From the NCBI RefSeq assembly GCF_000321225.1, contig NW_004450945.1, forward strand, positions 1,351,682 to 1,415,681: 64,000 bases of DNA. The letters are read 5' to 3'. Shown in pieces: positions 23,210 to 35,639 of this stretch. The notes beneath the pieces are model-generated. The model had not been told where the DNA came from. It saw nothing but the letters and a program-made list of their open reading frames with translations, and did not search any database. Numbering within the stretch: the first letter of the stretch is position 1; each line of letters begins with the position of its first letter. This DNA is from Odobenus rosmarus divergens. Its lineage: Eukaryota > Chordata > Mammalia > Carnivora > Odobenidae. The translations under genes were made by a program, and so were the position numbers.

Positions 23210-23397
23210 TTTGTTTATTTGAGAGAGAGAGAGTGCACAAGCAGGGATGAGGGGCAGAGGGAGAGGAGAGAATCTCAAGCAGATCATATTGAGTGTGGAG
23301 CCCAATGCGGGACTCAATCTCATGACTCTGAGGTCATGACCTGAGCCCAAATCAAGAGTCGGATGTCATTGAACCAACTGAGCCACCGAAGTGCCCC
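23210..23397 (-). mobile_element. CAN-SINE, right arm of inverted pair
   Basis: Starts tttgtttatttgagagagag and ends caaccgagcc-like, as ccaactgagccaccgaagtg. Together with the copy at 23078-23209 it forms a tail-to-tail inverted repeat in the TPRG1 intron. Confidence 0.93.
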
Positions 23398-23459
23398 AAG
23401 GAAGGTATCTCTTTAGAGAAACAATATTAGGTATCCAGTCCAAAAATAATCCCCCTTAA

Positions 23460-23720
23460 TGATCCAACAAATATTTATTGGTCCATTATTACGCTCCACA
23501 CTCTACTGGTATAGTGGTGAGCCAAACAAGTCCCTGTTCCTCTCATGCTTACATTCTAGGCAGGCACACAGACAAAAGGAAACGGACACATAAACATAGA
23601 GACCAGGTAAAAGGGAGATGAGAGTATCTGTGGAAATAGTCTCTAGGTAAAGTGAAGAGTTAGTGCAAAGGCCCAGAGACAGGATCCATCATATTTCATA
23701 AAACAGCAAGGAAGCCAGCA
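23460..23720 (+). repeat. Old mammalian interspersed repeat (unnamed)
   Basis: ccaacaaatatttattggtc, ctctcatgcttacattctag and gtgcaaaggcccagagacag follow a common old repeat order. I cannot name the family. Confidence 0.5.
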
Positions 23721-23819
23721 TGACCAAGGCAAAGGGAACAAGTAAGGGAGTGGAGGGAGATGCAAGCAGAAGCCACATGCCATGCTGGGACAACCACAGT
23801 TTCTTTGTGATTGATGAAT

Positions 23820-23930
23820 GTTTTTCATATTAAATGGTTGTTACCCTCTGCTTTACAGATGGAGAAACCAAGTCCCAATAAAGCGACATGCATCCAGCAC
23901 AAAGTGACAGAGGCAAGACCAGAATCCAGC
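23820..23930 (-). repeat. MIR fragment
   Basis: tgctttacagatggagaaac and agaggcaagaccagaatcca; reverse MIR. Confidence 0.55.
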
Positions 23931-24889
23931 TTTTGGGACCCCCAGCCCAGGCAATATACATCTCAACCAGCTGCTTCTCCCATTTATTTTTCCCACACAA
24001 CCAGGCAACTTTGCTCTCCCTGTCACAGTACCATCAGTAAGAGGATATTTTAAAAGCTACCCAGAAGAAAAGACTCTGGGCACACCCCATCCTTCTCTCT
24101 TCTCCACAAAAGGACTGAATAGCTGTTGAATAGCTCAAGTCCCCCACAGCACACCAGGGGCTAATAGGAGGCCCACCCCCTGAGGAGCTCTCTCCTCCCC
24201 TGAATTGACTTTGGGGTATTCACTTGATCAGAAGCCCAAAAAGCTGGCAGAAGAACAAGGCCTAATTTTGAGAAGGCGGCAGAGAAGAAAGAACAGTGAG
24301 ACAAGATACAACAAATGCTCACTTCTTGCCACCTCCACTGTATTATTCTTTTTAAATGGGAGAGATGTCTATTGACTGTACTATGTTAGTTCAGCTCTTT
24401 GGGTACAGGAGACACAGCCCAGATCAGGCAAGCCCAGAAGGAGGAGATATATAAATACTCTGAGGAATCCCACAGAAATCCAAGAGCAGGAACCATTGCA
24501 CAGTTGGGCTTTATGAAAGCTGGAAAGCCGCAAGGAACAAAAGCTATCCCCTCAGGGGCTGTCTCTATCATGATTTCTGGGTCTCTCCGCACATTGCATG
24601 TTCCCTCTTGACTACCGTGCTCCCTCTGCTTACTACCAGTGTTTGTTCCTCTTTAATTTCACCTTGCCTATGACCTTTGTTTCCTTCATTTTGACTGTAC
24701 CTGAACTTCCAGATCCACTTTCGTAGCCATTCTAGCTGTTTCTCCCAGTTCAAATGCTCAAGATCAGGAATTCTTTTAGTCCAAAGCATTTCTTTGAGCT
24801 GTCTTTTTGGGTCATGGGCCAGCTAATGGATTAGCTCCTCTTTGTCCAATCAGCCATGGCCAGGGGCTGAAGTCACAGAGCAAAAAATA

Positions 24890-27420
24890 GGAGCTGTCAA
24901 TGAGATGCACTTTATTCTTCATTTTCAGAACTGTGCCAGCTATTCTGATTCCTTTGTCTCCATAAAAAATTTTAGAATATTGTTTTCAGCTGCAAAAAAT
25001 CTTGCTGAGATTTTGAAAAGGAATCATGTTAAACCTATAGGGTCAGATGTTGGAGAATTGATACCTTGACTATACTGCATCTTCCAATCTATGAATATGG
25101 TATTTCTCTCACTTATTTAGATTTTCTTTGATTTCTTTCATCAGCATGCCAAGTCCTATACATATTTTATTAGATTTACATTTCTTTCTTTGAGTGATTA
25201 TAAGTGTTATTGTACTTTTGTTTTCACTTCTTTAATGCTAGCCTATAGAAATATAGCTGGTTTCGTATGATCCTGTACCCTGCAACTTCATTAAAGTAAT
25301 TTATTAGTTCTGGGAATTTTGTGGTAGATTTCTTCGGTTTTTCTACAAAGATTGTCATGCCATCTACAATTATGGACAGTTTTTATTTCTTCCTTTTTTT
25401 TTTATCTGTGTGGTTTTTATTTCCTCTTCTTGCCTTATTATGCTGGCTAGAGCTTCCAGTACTATGTTGAATAGTGGTAGTGAGAGTTGTCTCAGTTGCC
25501 TTCTTCCCAATCTTAAGGAGAAAACACTAGTCCTTTCCCACTAGCGTGCTGTTAATTACAGGTATTATGTAAATGTTCTTTATCAAATTGAAAAAGTTCC
25601 CCTCTATTATTTTTCTGAGAGTTTTTACCATAAATGTGTGTTAAACTCCCAAATGTTTTCTCAGCATCAATTGATCTGACCATTAAGTTTTCTTCTTTAG
25701 CCAGTTAATATGGTGGATTACACTGATTAATTTTCTGATACTGAACCAGTCTTATATTCCTCGAATAAACCCTACTTGGTCATGATATATAATTATTTTT
25801 ATATGTTGCTTAATTTCTATTTGCTAACATTTCAGTAAGAATTTTTGCATTTATATTCATGACAGATATTGGTTCGTAGTTTTATTTTTTCCTGTCTTTG
25901 TCTGGATTTAGTATCAGGTTAATACTGGCTTCATAGAATGAGGTGGGAATTGTTTCTTCCTCTTCTATTTTCCGAAAAAGATTATGTAAATTGGTGCTCA
26001 TTCATCTCAAAACATTTCATAGAATTCTCCAGTGAAACCATCTGGGCCTGGAGATTTCTTTTTTGGGGAGGCTTTAATTACAAATTCAATTTTCTAATTG
26101 TTATAGGGCTGTTGAAATTATCTACTTTATACTGAGTGAGTTGTGGTCATTTGAGTGTTTTGAGGAATTGATCCATTTCATCTAAATTGGCAAATTTATG
26201 TGTGCAAAGTTTTGAGTTATAATCACTTACTATTTTTTGCACTTATTTTGTTGTTTGCAGGGTCTGTAGGGACATCCCATTTCATTTCTGATATTGGTAA
26301 TCCATATCTTCTCTCTTTTTTCTTTGTCAGCCTTGTTAAAAGTTTCTCAACTTTATTGAACTTTTCAGAGAACCAACTTTAGCTTCGTTAATTTTCTCCA
26401 TTTTTTTAATTGACTTCTACTTTTTTTTTTTTTTTAAGATTTTATTTATCTTTTTGACAGAAAGAGAGAGAGACAGCTAGAGAGGGAACACAAGCAAGGG
26501 GAGTGGGAGAGGGAGAAGCAAGCTCCTGGATGAGCAGAAAGCCTGATGCGGGGCTCGATCCCAGGACCTGGGGATCATGACCTGAGCCGAAGGCAGACGC
26601 TTAACGACTGAGCCATCCAGGCTCCCCTTGACTTCTACTCTTATCCTTATTGTTTTCATCCTTCTGTTGCCATTAAATTTGTTTTCTTATTGTTATTGTG
26701 TTCTAGTTTCTTAAAGCAGGAGTTTGGGTTATTGGTTTGAGACTTTCCCTCAATTGTCTTTAGCATTCTTCCATTGGTGCTATAAATTTGTCTCTCAGAA
26801 CTGTTTTAGCTGAAACTCACACATTTTGACATGTTGTATTTTTATTTGAATTCAGCTCAATGTACTTTTGATTTCCTCTGAAATTTCCTGTTTGACTCCT
26901 GGATTATTTAGAAATATGTTGTGTTGTTTCTAAGTGTTTGGAGATTTTCCTGTTCTCTTCTGGTTATTAATTTCTTGTTTGAGTCCATTGTAGTGAAAGA
27001 ACACATTCTGAATGATTTCAATTATTTTAAATTTGGTGAGGTTTGTTTTGTGGCTCAGGATATGTTGGATCTTGGTATATGTTCTCTGGGTGCTTAAAAA
27101 GAACATTTATCCTGCTTTTTCTGGGCGGAGTGTTCTATAAATGTTGATTGGATTCTCTCGGTATGTTGAGTTCTTCTAAATCCTTGCTGACTTTCTGCCT
27201 ATTTGTCATATTGATTATTAAGAGAATGGTGTTGAAGTCTCTAACTAAAATCATGGATTTATCTATTTCTCCTTCTCATTCTATCAGTTTTTATTTCACA
27301 TATCTTGCAGCTCTCTTGTTTGGTGCATACACATTTAGGATTGTTCTGTCTTCTTGGTGGATTGACCCTTTTATCATTATACAATTCTTTCTTTGTCCTG
27401 GGTAATTTTCTTTGCTCAGA
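24890..27420 (-). mobile_element. L1 ORF2, reverse orientation (2.5 kb)
   Basis: The plus strand is the complement of L1 ORF2. Landmarks are tgttttcagctgcaaaaaat, catgccatctacaattatgg (in an altered 'atcatcaaacagaga' type region), tttctcagcatcaattgatc, tagccagttaatatggtgga, ttggtcatgatatataatta, tctgggcctggagatttctt, attgtagtgaaagaacacat, atgttgattggattctctcg and ttggtgcatacacatttagg. The L1 therefore runs from right (5') to left (3'), the same sense as TPRG1. It is stop-ridden and interrupted by a SINE. Confidence 0.92.
26421..26627 (-). mobile_element. CAN-SINE inside the L1
   Basis: Reverse SINE starting with a T run and aagattttatttatc and ending gagccatccaggctcccc. Perfect target duplication ttgacttctact at 26410-26421 and 26628-26639. 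One of the youngest-looking copies. Confidence 0.97.
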
Positions 27421-28279
27421 TGTCTACATTTTTATTAATTCACATAGCACAGCATTTCATTTCTTAAACTCTGTAGTTTCTACTAAAGAGACCAGTGGAA
27501 GAAGCAGCTCCCTCTTCCTCACACGGATTACTCTTCTTAGACCCACCCTATCTTCCCTAAAATAGGGCATTTGAGGACAACCTAGGTACCTCATAGAGTA
27601 AACACAATTTACTGTTTGTGAATCAGGCAGCATGTTTATTCATAAGACTTTAACAGTTGTTTGTGTAACAGCTGTAGAGGCCCAAATGTGTTGATAGCCT
27701 CAATATTAAGATTAAGGTCTTACTTATTTTCTTTACTGAAACACACATTGGCAGCCATCAAAATAATCAAGATTAAGTTTAGATTATTGGTAAAATATTT
27801 CTAGAACCTGTTACCTTTCCAAAGATGTCAACCTCCTGTTTGATATCATTCAGTAACTCAAGAAAGAAATGCCTATAGTGCTCACAAAGGAAACATAATG
27901 ACAGTGTTGTGCTGCAAAGGGTAAACTCTTTCTGAAATAATAATAAAGATAATGACGATGTTCTCATTTCATTTCTTTGGTATAAATTATCCTACCACAA
28001 CTGATTTCAAGATGCCAAGGTCAGGTCACTGATCATGTAGTCAGAAGCGATGCACACAGATGGCCCTCATGACTGGGAGAGACCACCACACATCACTGCA
28101 TCAAGGGAATAAAGAGGGGCCAGTATAAGGTAATGGGGAGTGACATGATGTTGGCAACTGGAAATATATAACCGATTTAAAAGTATTTGAATGACCTATG
28201 GATCTCTGATTTGTGACTGCAAGAAAAAATATGATCCAAATTCTTTAACCCGGAATTCAAAATTCCTGGCTTTCTGTTT

Positions 28280-28715
28280 CCTTTCTGCCTTTCTAGCTTG
28301 TTTCTAGCTCTCTTCCTCTTGATCACTATAATCCAGACACACTGAACTGTTTGTGGTTCCTTGAGCCTGTCTATTACTCTACATATATTCTTCCCTTCCC
28401 TCTTCCTGGGATGTTCTTCCTCATCATATATTTTTGGAAATTTCTCTTTCTTCTTTAATCCTGGATATCTCCTTTACCTAAGTCAACAATACAAACACAA
28501 AGTTCTATGCTCCTGAAAGATCATACGCAGGACTCTATATCAGCATATATCATACTCTGTTTTGACTTCATTTACATATCCTCCTTCCCTCCAGACAGAG
28601 ACCTCCCTGAACACAAAAATCTTGTCTTGTTGCTTCGGTATTTTCGTCACTTAGGGTGGAGTCTGGTTTATGGGAGGAGCTTGGTGAATATACAAATGAA
28701 TGTATGAATGAGTGA
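28280..28715 (+). repeat. L2 3' region
   Basis: gatcactataatccagacac, ttcctgggatgttcttcctc, gacctccctgaacacaaaaa and tggagtctggtttatggga-type blocks follow the L2 order. Confidence 0.65.
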
Positions 28716-28789
28716 ATATAAATATTAACAATAACAATAATAATAAAAATAAAATCCAACTCTCATGTGATACATACCATGTGCAAAAA

Positions 28790-28965
28790 TTGTGAGGGTT
28801 CTACATATATTAAGTAATTTAATCCTTAAATTAATAACCCGTTTTCCATCCCCATCTTATAAATAATAAAACTGAGGCCTGGAGGATATAAGAGATTTGT
28901 ATAATCAAAGTCACATGGCTAGTAAGTGATGGAACTGGGCGTTTAACTGCATCAGACTTTTTTCA
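28790..28965 (-). repeat. MIR
   Basis: ttaagtaatttaatccttaa, ataataaaactgaggcctgg and tcacatggctagtaagtgat; clear reverse MIR. Confidence 0.88.
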
Positions 28966-28989
28966 CCTCGGCTCTTTCTGACTCCTCCC

Positions 28990-29290
28990 TAATTGGTAGC
29001 AGTCTTGGGAAAACAAACATTTCCAAGTACATCTGTGACTGCAGTAACTAAATGCCCTCGCTGTCCTATAATTCAGGTCATTCAGGGACCATTAGCTATC
29101 TGGATGCGTCTGCTGCCATGGGGAATTTATAGAGAAAAGCAACGTGTTTAATTAAGTGGTTGTCGAAAACACCCACCTAGTATAAATGGTTTCTGGCCAC
29201 AGAGGTGCTGTTGTTGCTGCCAGAGTCCTGCCACAGGTCATTAACATCTTAATGGATACAAGGCACTTTCCAGCTTGAGTGCTTTCACAC
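28990..29290. other. Candidate conserved non-coding element
   Basis: Repeat-free block with mixed composition and several homeodomain-like AT cores: ttaattaagtggttgtcg (an NKX-like aagtgg next to taatta), gaccattagctatctgg and ggtcattaacatcttaatgg. The texture resembles deeply conserved intronic enhancers, but that is an impression; conservation cannot be seen from one sequence. Confidence 0.3.
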
Positions 29291-29509
29291 AAGGCTGCAA
29301 GGGGTCTCTTGGAGGCCCAGGGAAATGGAGGCAGGACTCGATGGATGGACCCTACTAGTGTCAGTGAAGGGCTTCAAACAGTGGATGACTCCATCAGAAT
29401 TAAATTCAAGCCAAGTTCCTGATGGGCTCTGAGCCCCTACATGGCAGACACCACTGGGAAGTGGGCAAAGATGGGCTTGGACAAATGTCAATCAGAATCA
29501 GGCTCTGCC

Positions 29510-29714
29510 CAGGGGTGCCTGGGTGGCTCAGTCGGTTGAGCGTCTGCCTTCAGCTCAGGTCATGATCCCGGAGTCCCGGGATGGAGCCCCGCATCGAGCT
29601 CCCTGCTCAGCGGGGAGTCTGCTTCTCCCTCTCCCTCCCCCTGCCACTCTGCCTGCTTGTGCTCTCTATCTCTCTGTCAAATAAATAAATAAAATCTTAA
29701 AAAAAAAAAAAAAA
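29510..29714 (+). mobile_element. CAN-SINE with long poly-A
   Basis: From aggggtgcctgggtggctca to aataaataaaatctt plus about 16 A. Flanked by a 16-bp target duplication, agaatcaggctctgcc on the left at 29494-29509 and agaatcaggttctgcc on the right, with one mismatch. Confidence 0.97.
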
Positions 29715-30159
29715 GAATCAGGTTCTGCCACAAGGAATGCTTTCCTCACAGTGTGCACAGTAAGCTATGCTATGAAGTATAACGTGACCAGAAAGAAGAA
29801 AGGGGGTATTCTGAGTGAATTAATATGGACAGGCTTTATAGACATAACACCTCTGAAGGACTGGAAAGTTCTGAACAAACAGAAAAGAGAGAATGACATA
29901 CAAAATAAGTAAAGCGAGTGAGTACAATCATGATGATGATGTCAAAGCGTTGCGTCAGGAACTTTGGGAAACCAGTAGGCAGTTCACTTTGAGAATTTTT
30001 AAAGGGTAAATAAGGCTAGTAATAAGTAAATCATAGTAAATAAGGCTAGAGAGCAAAATTCATTCCATGACACGCAGGGTTTTAAAGACACAGCAGAAGG
30101 GTCCATGGGCAGTGGGGAGCCACTAAAGTCCTTGAATGATAGGCATGAGAGTGACCTGA

Positions 30160-30335
30160 ACAAGGGCTTCTTAAATTTTAATGTACATAGGAATCAACTG
30201 GGGATCCTGTGAAAACAGATTCAAGTTTGGTATGTCTGGGGTGGGTCCTGAGGATGAGCCCTGTTAATAAATCCCTAGGTGATGCTGATGCTACTCATTC
30301 TAAGATCACTCTTTGAGTAGCAAGGTCTAGAATAG
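30160..30335. repeat. hAT-Charlie-type MITE
   Basis: atgtacataggaatcaactg, ggggtgggtcctgaggatga and ctaggtgatgctgatgctac match the common non-autonomous Charlie-type element seen also at 38985 and 44390. Exact family not assigned. Confidence 0.65.
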
Positions 30336-30889
30336 AATGCATGCAAAAATGGATGGGTTTGGGGAGGAGACACATTTCAGAATGTTACCTCAATTTGTAT
30401 AGGACATTTATTACTTATGACTAAAAAGATTAGAAACCCTGGTTTTCAGGGTTCTTTGGGATCTTTCTACTTTTTAAAAATTATCAGTAGCAGTATTTTT
30501 CATTAAAAACATAGTTCAACACTCCTTACAGTTAGACTGGGACAAGAGAAGGTATGATTGGCCTTAGCCCATCTGCGGCACCGACCCACCCCTACAGGTA
30601 TCTGACTTTTTAGTTGATTCTGGGAAAACACTAAATAGGGTCAAATGAACAGCACGGGCAGAGTAAGATCGGGAGAGGAAAAGAGGAAAAGGTCCCTGAA
30701 CCTGCTCAATGAGTCTCTGCCCTCCTCCCTGCAAACAACAGACAATCAACAAAGAAACCTGACCCAGGCGCAAAGAGCATTCAGGTAATTTAAACTGTGG
30801 TGATTACTGTCTAGGGAGATGAAAATTCACAAAAAGCGGCACGAGCCGCATGACAGGAAGACAACAACGAGGCTGAGCGAGGGGTACTG

Positions 30890-31045
30890 TGAAGTCAAGC
30901 CCTCCCGTGACCTTAATAAGTGGTTGCCCTTAGGCAGGTCATTTAATCTCTGGATTTCTTCATCCATAAAATAAACCCAATAGTTCCTCTTGGCCTCCTC
31001 CCATCAGTCTGTTTGAGGATCAAATGTGAGTGCAGGTATGAAAGT
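30890..31045 (+). repeat. MIR
   Basis: ggcaggtcatttaatctctg, gatttcttcatccataaaat and tgaggatcaaatgtgagtgc; forward MIR. Confidence 0.75.
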
Positions 31046-31384
31046 GATCACCCACAGCGTTGCTTTGGGGATCCATTAGCGCCTGGGGCACCCTGTGCCG
31101 GGAAAATACTTCCTAGTTGTCTGTTCCTCAACATCCCTTTCTCTCTCAGGATGCCCCTCTTTTTATTTAAGTTTCTAGGATAGCTCTTTCTTCTGGGAAA
31201 TCTTTCTAAGTTAAGCAGAGATGTCCTGTACCCTTCCATTTACCCCACCCAGCCCCAGAGTTTATCCAGCCTGTTTCTGCTGGAAGAATGACAGACCACA
31301 ACCGAAAAAGGGGCACACATGGAATCTGAGCACAACAGCAAAAGGATCATTTTAGCAAAAGTCAGGGCCACAGAATGTGTCGGA

Positions 31385-31530
31385 ACCCCAGCTCTGTTTA
31401 CAGCTCTGTTACTCTCTGAGCCTTGGTTTCCTCACCTCCAAACTGGAGGTAGTGTTTTCTACCTCAGATAACTGCTATGAAGATTGGATTAAATGAAGAA
31501 GAACACTTTTTAACTACAAAGTGTTAGAGA
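31385..31530 (+). repeat. MIR
   Basis: tctgagccttggtttcctca, ctacctcagataactgctat and gaagattggattaaatgaag; forward MIR. Confidence 0.85.
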
Positions 31531-32094
31531 CTATTCCTTTTTTAAAAATCAAAACATAAATGGAGAATGCCTTATATATTTTCATTTCTCTTTCCAATTG
31601 TGGAGCCTCACTCTGCCTTCCTGGTAAATATCCTTTACTGGGGGCTTCAATTTTAAAAGAATAGTATCAATCATCAGATTTATGTAGGCACTGACAGTTT
31701 GGAAAGTAATCATCCAATAATAGATGAACAGTCAAGTAACTTTATAAAAACTACATGGTAACAAGGAAAAATATGAGGAAAAACCCAAGGAAAGTGCCAT
31801 TTAGAGATCATCAAAGTCATGTGTATTATACCAGTGTAATGGCAAGTGCAGGGAAATCACTTATCAGAATACATGGTACAATTTAAATGTTCAATAAATG
31901 TTATTTATTAATACCATAACCGATCTTTGGCAAAGATGCATGAAGAAAAGCTGGAATGAAAAATACACCAAAAATTAACAGTAGCTGTGCTTCTGTCAAG
32001 AACAGTGAATTTCTAATGGACTAAGGACTGTATTAAAACAAATACCCTAATTAAAAAAACAAATGGCAAAACCTACGTAAGTTTACTGAACTAC

Positions 32095-32170
32095 ACTAAT
32101 AGTGAGTAGCAGAACCAGGATTCAAACCCAAGTCTTCTGACTCCAAACTCAGGACTCTTTCTATGGCACT
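32095..32170 (-). repeat. MIR fragment
   Basis: gcagaaccaggattcaaacc and cttctgactccaaactcagg; the reverse MIR head. Confidence 0.75.
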
Positions 32171-33214
32171 AAGCTCACTTCCATTCTATTGTCTATATGT
32201 TATATATGTCATATATTGACTCTATGTAGATAGAGAATTGGATTTCACATATTTATTATACCAAAGTGCTAGGATGGAAACCTCGGCAGGTTTAGGGGAA
32301 GGTAGGCAATGAAACAGACAGTATTTTCCACAAAGATGAAGAGCGAGGGTTACTTGACCCCCAGCCACCGGAGGCAAGTCTTCTCATTTAGGAAGAAGAG
32401 GAATGAGAACATCCGCCCCACCACTTGGGACTAATGTATTGGATAGAAAGATCCCATCTCTTCCTGCCTCTTTAAGCACCATATACAAAGACATCTTGAG
32501 TACATTCTACTGAAGAGCCACTTCATTGCCATTATAACACAATTTTTGAGACTTCACAGAGTGTCAAGATGTTCTCCTTGGTTCTGCCTTAATGTATCAC
32601 TTCTGAAATCATACACACAATTTCTTCAAAAAGTTCTTTCCCAAAAGGGGCAAGAAGGACAGTGAAAGGAGGAGATGAAGTTAAGATAAACACTATCCTG
32701 ACTTTATAGCTGTAGAGGCATATAAATCTCCAGGATGGGCTGGGCTGGAGGCCTGGGTCCTAACTAGAGTCTTCTTAGGATTCTATTCTTAACGGTTTCA
32801 GCTAACTGGGATCTAGCTGGAGTTGATGGTTGCATATTTCCAGTTCTCCAGTTGGCCTGTCTGTCCATCCTCCTCATATCCTCCACGCAAGTGACTTCAA
32901 ACTAATTTTTCTAATTTTACTAAATAATATTCTTGTATACATTTAGAACATCACAAAGCAGCTCCCCTGGATTGGGGTGATATCCCTTGGAAAATGCTTT
33001 TACTGACTTAATGTTATTTAATGCCTTTAGATTCTATAGGAGACAAGACTATAAGAAACAATATGTCAGGATCATTGTCCCTTTTGAAAAATCTACTTAA
33101 GAAGATAGTATCTGGATCCATATGTAAAGCCATCCATTCAACATCTCCATGTGGATACTCTAGGGACACCTCACACACATTTTTCCCCAAAACTGTACTC
33201 AGCGAGTTCTATAA

Positions 33215-33325
33215 AAAGCAAATGACAAGACTGTTGGGATAACTAAATGAGATTGCATGCACCAAGTTCTTTCTGCAAGGTTTGGCATACGGCGTATCCT
33301 CAATAAAGTAGAGTTATCATTTCCT
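33215..33325 (+). repeat. MIR 3' fragment
   Basis: ataactaaatgagattgcat and cggcgtatcctcaataaagt resemble the MIR 3' part. Confidence 0.5.
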
Positions 33326-35264
33326 TCTAAACCTGGAATGGTGGCAGAGTGAACCCATCAGTTTCCCAGGCCAAAGCCCATGAGTTGCCCTGAACTCCTT
33401 CCTCCCAGACGATTAAACACAGAGATCCACAAAGTCCAGCTCTGTGGGTTATTAGTTCGCCTCTCAGTCCCAAACGCACGCTTCAGTAGGTGTTCTATGC
33501 TGAACAACAGAATTCCATGAAGCATTTCTTCTTTAAAGTGTGCCCCATGGTACACTTTTGCAGTAGAGAGCACAAGAGGGATGGAACAGGAAGAAGAGTC
33601 TTTTTATAACCTCCAGCTCAGACTGGGGCTCAGCAGTGCGGGTGTGAGAGCAACAATGGCCTCCACCCCAGCCTCAGGCCCAGAACACGGACGCTCAGCA
33701 GCCTTGCAGCCTCTGCTTGGCTGTAAGCTTTCCCCGGCTGCCTATTCAGGGTTCACCTACTCTTCCATGAAAAAGGTGACTTGTGTGGAATTGGATAGTA
33801 GTTTTTCTAAATGCTGGAAAAACATTTTAATTTTTTTGTGTGCAATTAACAATATCACAGCCACAGACATGACACACTTTTAAGCTTAGTCAGCATTGTT
33901 AAAAAATATTCTCTGTTGCTTTCTAGAGTTTAGACAATCCACAAAGCAATACATTGAGCTCTCACCTCTCGTGTTTGCTGACTTCCATTTTTACTTTTGC
34001 ATTTTACTCACTGCCACCAGGGTCGATTCCAAGCGACCCGTGTGACGGAAGGTACAGTTGAGAAGAGGTGTGTGGCAGCACATCGTGTAGCACTTCCACG
34101 ACACAAATACCATAGGCACGAGGAGCAAATGCAACAGCAAAATGAAGTCAAAAGCGTCAGAAAGTAAGGAGGTTTGAGTTCATTAGCTTTGCTTTAAATT
34201 GAATTTACTTAGTGTGGAATTTTATGTTTTAATAATTGACAGTCAACTCTCAACATTGCTGAAATGGTAACATTCACCAGTCGTAAGCCAGCATGACCCA
34301 GCGCCAGCCGCCACTGGACCAGACCCGCTGATACTGAGCAGCACCTAATCCCTCAGCCAGCCTTCCCCCCACGCATTGATCCTTCACATTTCAAACATGT
34401 ACATGCTGTGCACCCTCAGCCATGATTCCAAATTCAATAAAACCCTGAAAATGGCGACTGTGGTACAAGCCAGATCTGAACCAACACGCAGCCATTTATT
34501 CTACTTTTAATATCACATATTTTCCTGCAAAAATGTTCATGTGTTTGATTATGGGGGGCTGTCCCAGACCTCTACTGGGGTTATAAAATAAAACACATAT
34601 GCTTTGTTATAGTGCCCACATCACCCTCCTGCATCAAACCACTTCTGGGACTCTGACCACCCATGACTAAAAGTTGAGCTGAGCTCGTTAGTCACCCCAC
34701 ATCTACACCTTACACCCTTTGGGAAAGAATCAGAACCCAACTAGTGCAGGGACCCAGTCTGCCTTCCTTGCTGTATCTGTTACGTGATCTTCATCTGCCC
34801 ACTTCCTTGTTCCTCATCTCCAGTTCTCATCTGTCAAATGGCAATCACAAAACCAGCAAGGCTGTCATGCACATAAAGCAAGTTCATGGACATGAAGTTA
34901 GCTTGTCATGCGCTGTATACATTAGAGGGGTTTTCACTCTTATCATTCTGAAACTGAAATACTTGTTTGAAAGCAAACATTCTTTAAATTGCTGGATAGC
35001 AGCTGGGGGTTTCTCATTTCCATAAAAGGAGCTAACCATTGATGTGCATAAAGCCCAGTCATCTCTCTTAAACACAAGAGCATTACACTTGAAAAGCGTC
35101 TTGTGTGGTTGGTGCAGTTGGGGAAGCTGATCCATAGTACAGTCTCTGTAACTCATAAGAACTGAATAGCTGGGTCTCATCCCATTAGAAAAAAAGAGAA
35201 TAGGAGACAAGAGTAGCCCCAGGCTCTTACCTTTCTGGGCCTGTCTGTATATTTATAGGTTTGT

Positions 35265-35345
35265 TCAGTTTTTTTGTTTTGTTTTGTTTTGCTTTGCTGT
35301 TGTTATTTTGGGGGTTTTGGTTTTTGATTGTTTTTATTGTTGTGT
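35265..35345 (+). repeat. (TTTTG)n / T-G rich tract
   Basis: ttttgttttgttttgttttg grading into less regular T/G sequence to about 35345. Confidence 0.85.
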
Positions 35346-35639
35346 TTGCCTTCCCTACATTGGTGCACTACAAACAAACCAAGACTTAAGTGTGAAAGGT
35401 CATTCAGAACCTCTGTGCACGCCCTTCCTTTGACAAATGCCTCCCATCTTCTGCTTGAACAGTCACAGTGACTGGGGGCCTATTCATTTAGCCCAGATGC
35501 CTGAACCATCTTAATTACAACTGGCAGCTCTTTCCATTACAAGAAGACAGCTTTAGGACTTCACAGGCAAAGAAAAGCAAAGGGCAAATTCTTACTATGG
35601 TAGAAATGACTGGAATCAAATCTTTCTTCAAAGTAGCTT

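Noticed and set aside
24386..24789. Open frames on both strands in a GC-richer block beside the reverse L1, including a run MIETAPEG resembling TPRG1 IETA
   Set aside because: The similarity is four residues only. The true exon with PGAIETAIEDLKG is at 38320-38411; this block is unassigned non-coding sequence.
34015..34060. Possible RTE/tRNA-type SINE piece (gggtcgattccaagcgaccc)
   Set aside because: Only a short stretch is similar to what I remember of such elements; too weak to annotate as a repeat, so it is kept only as part of a finding.
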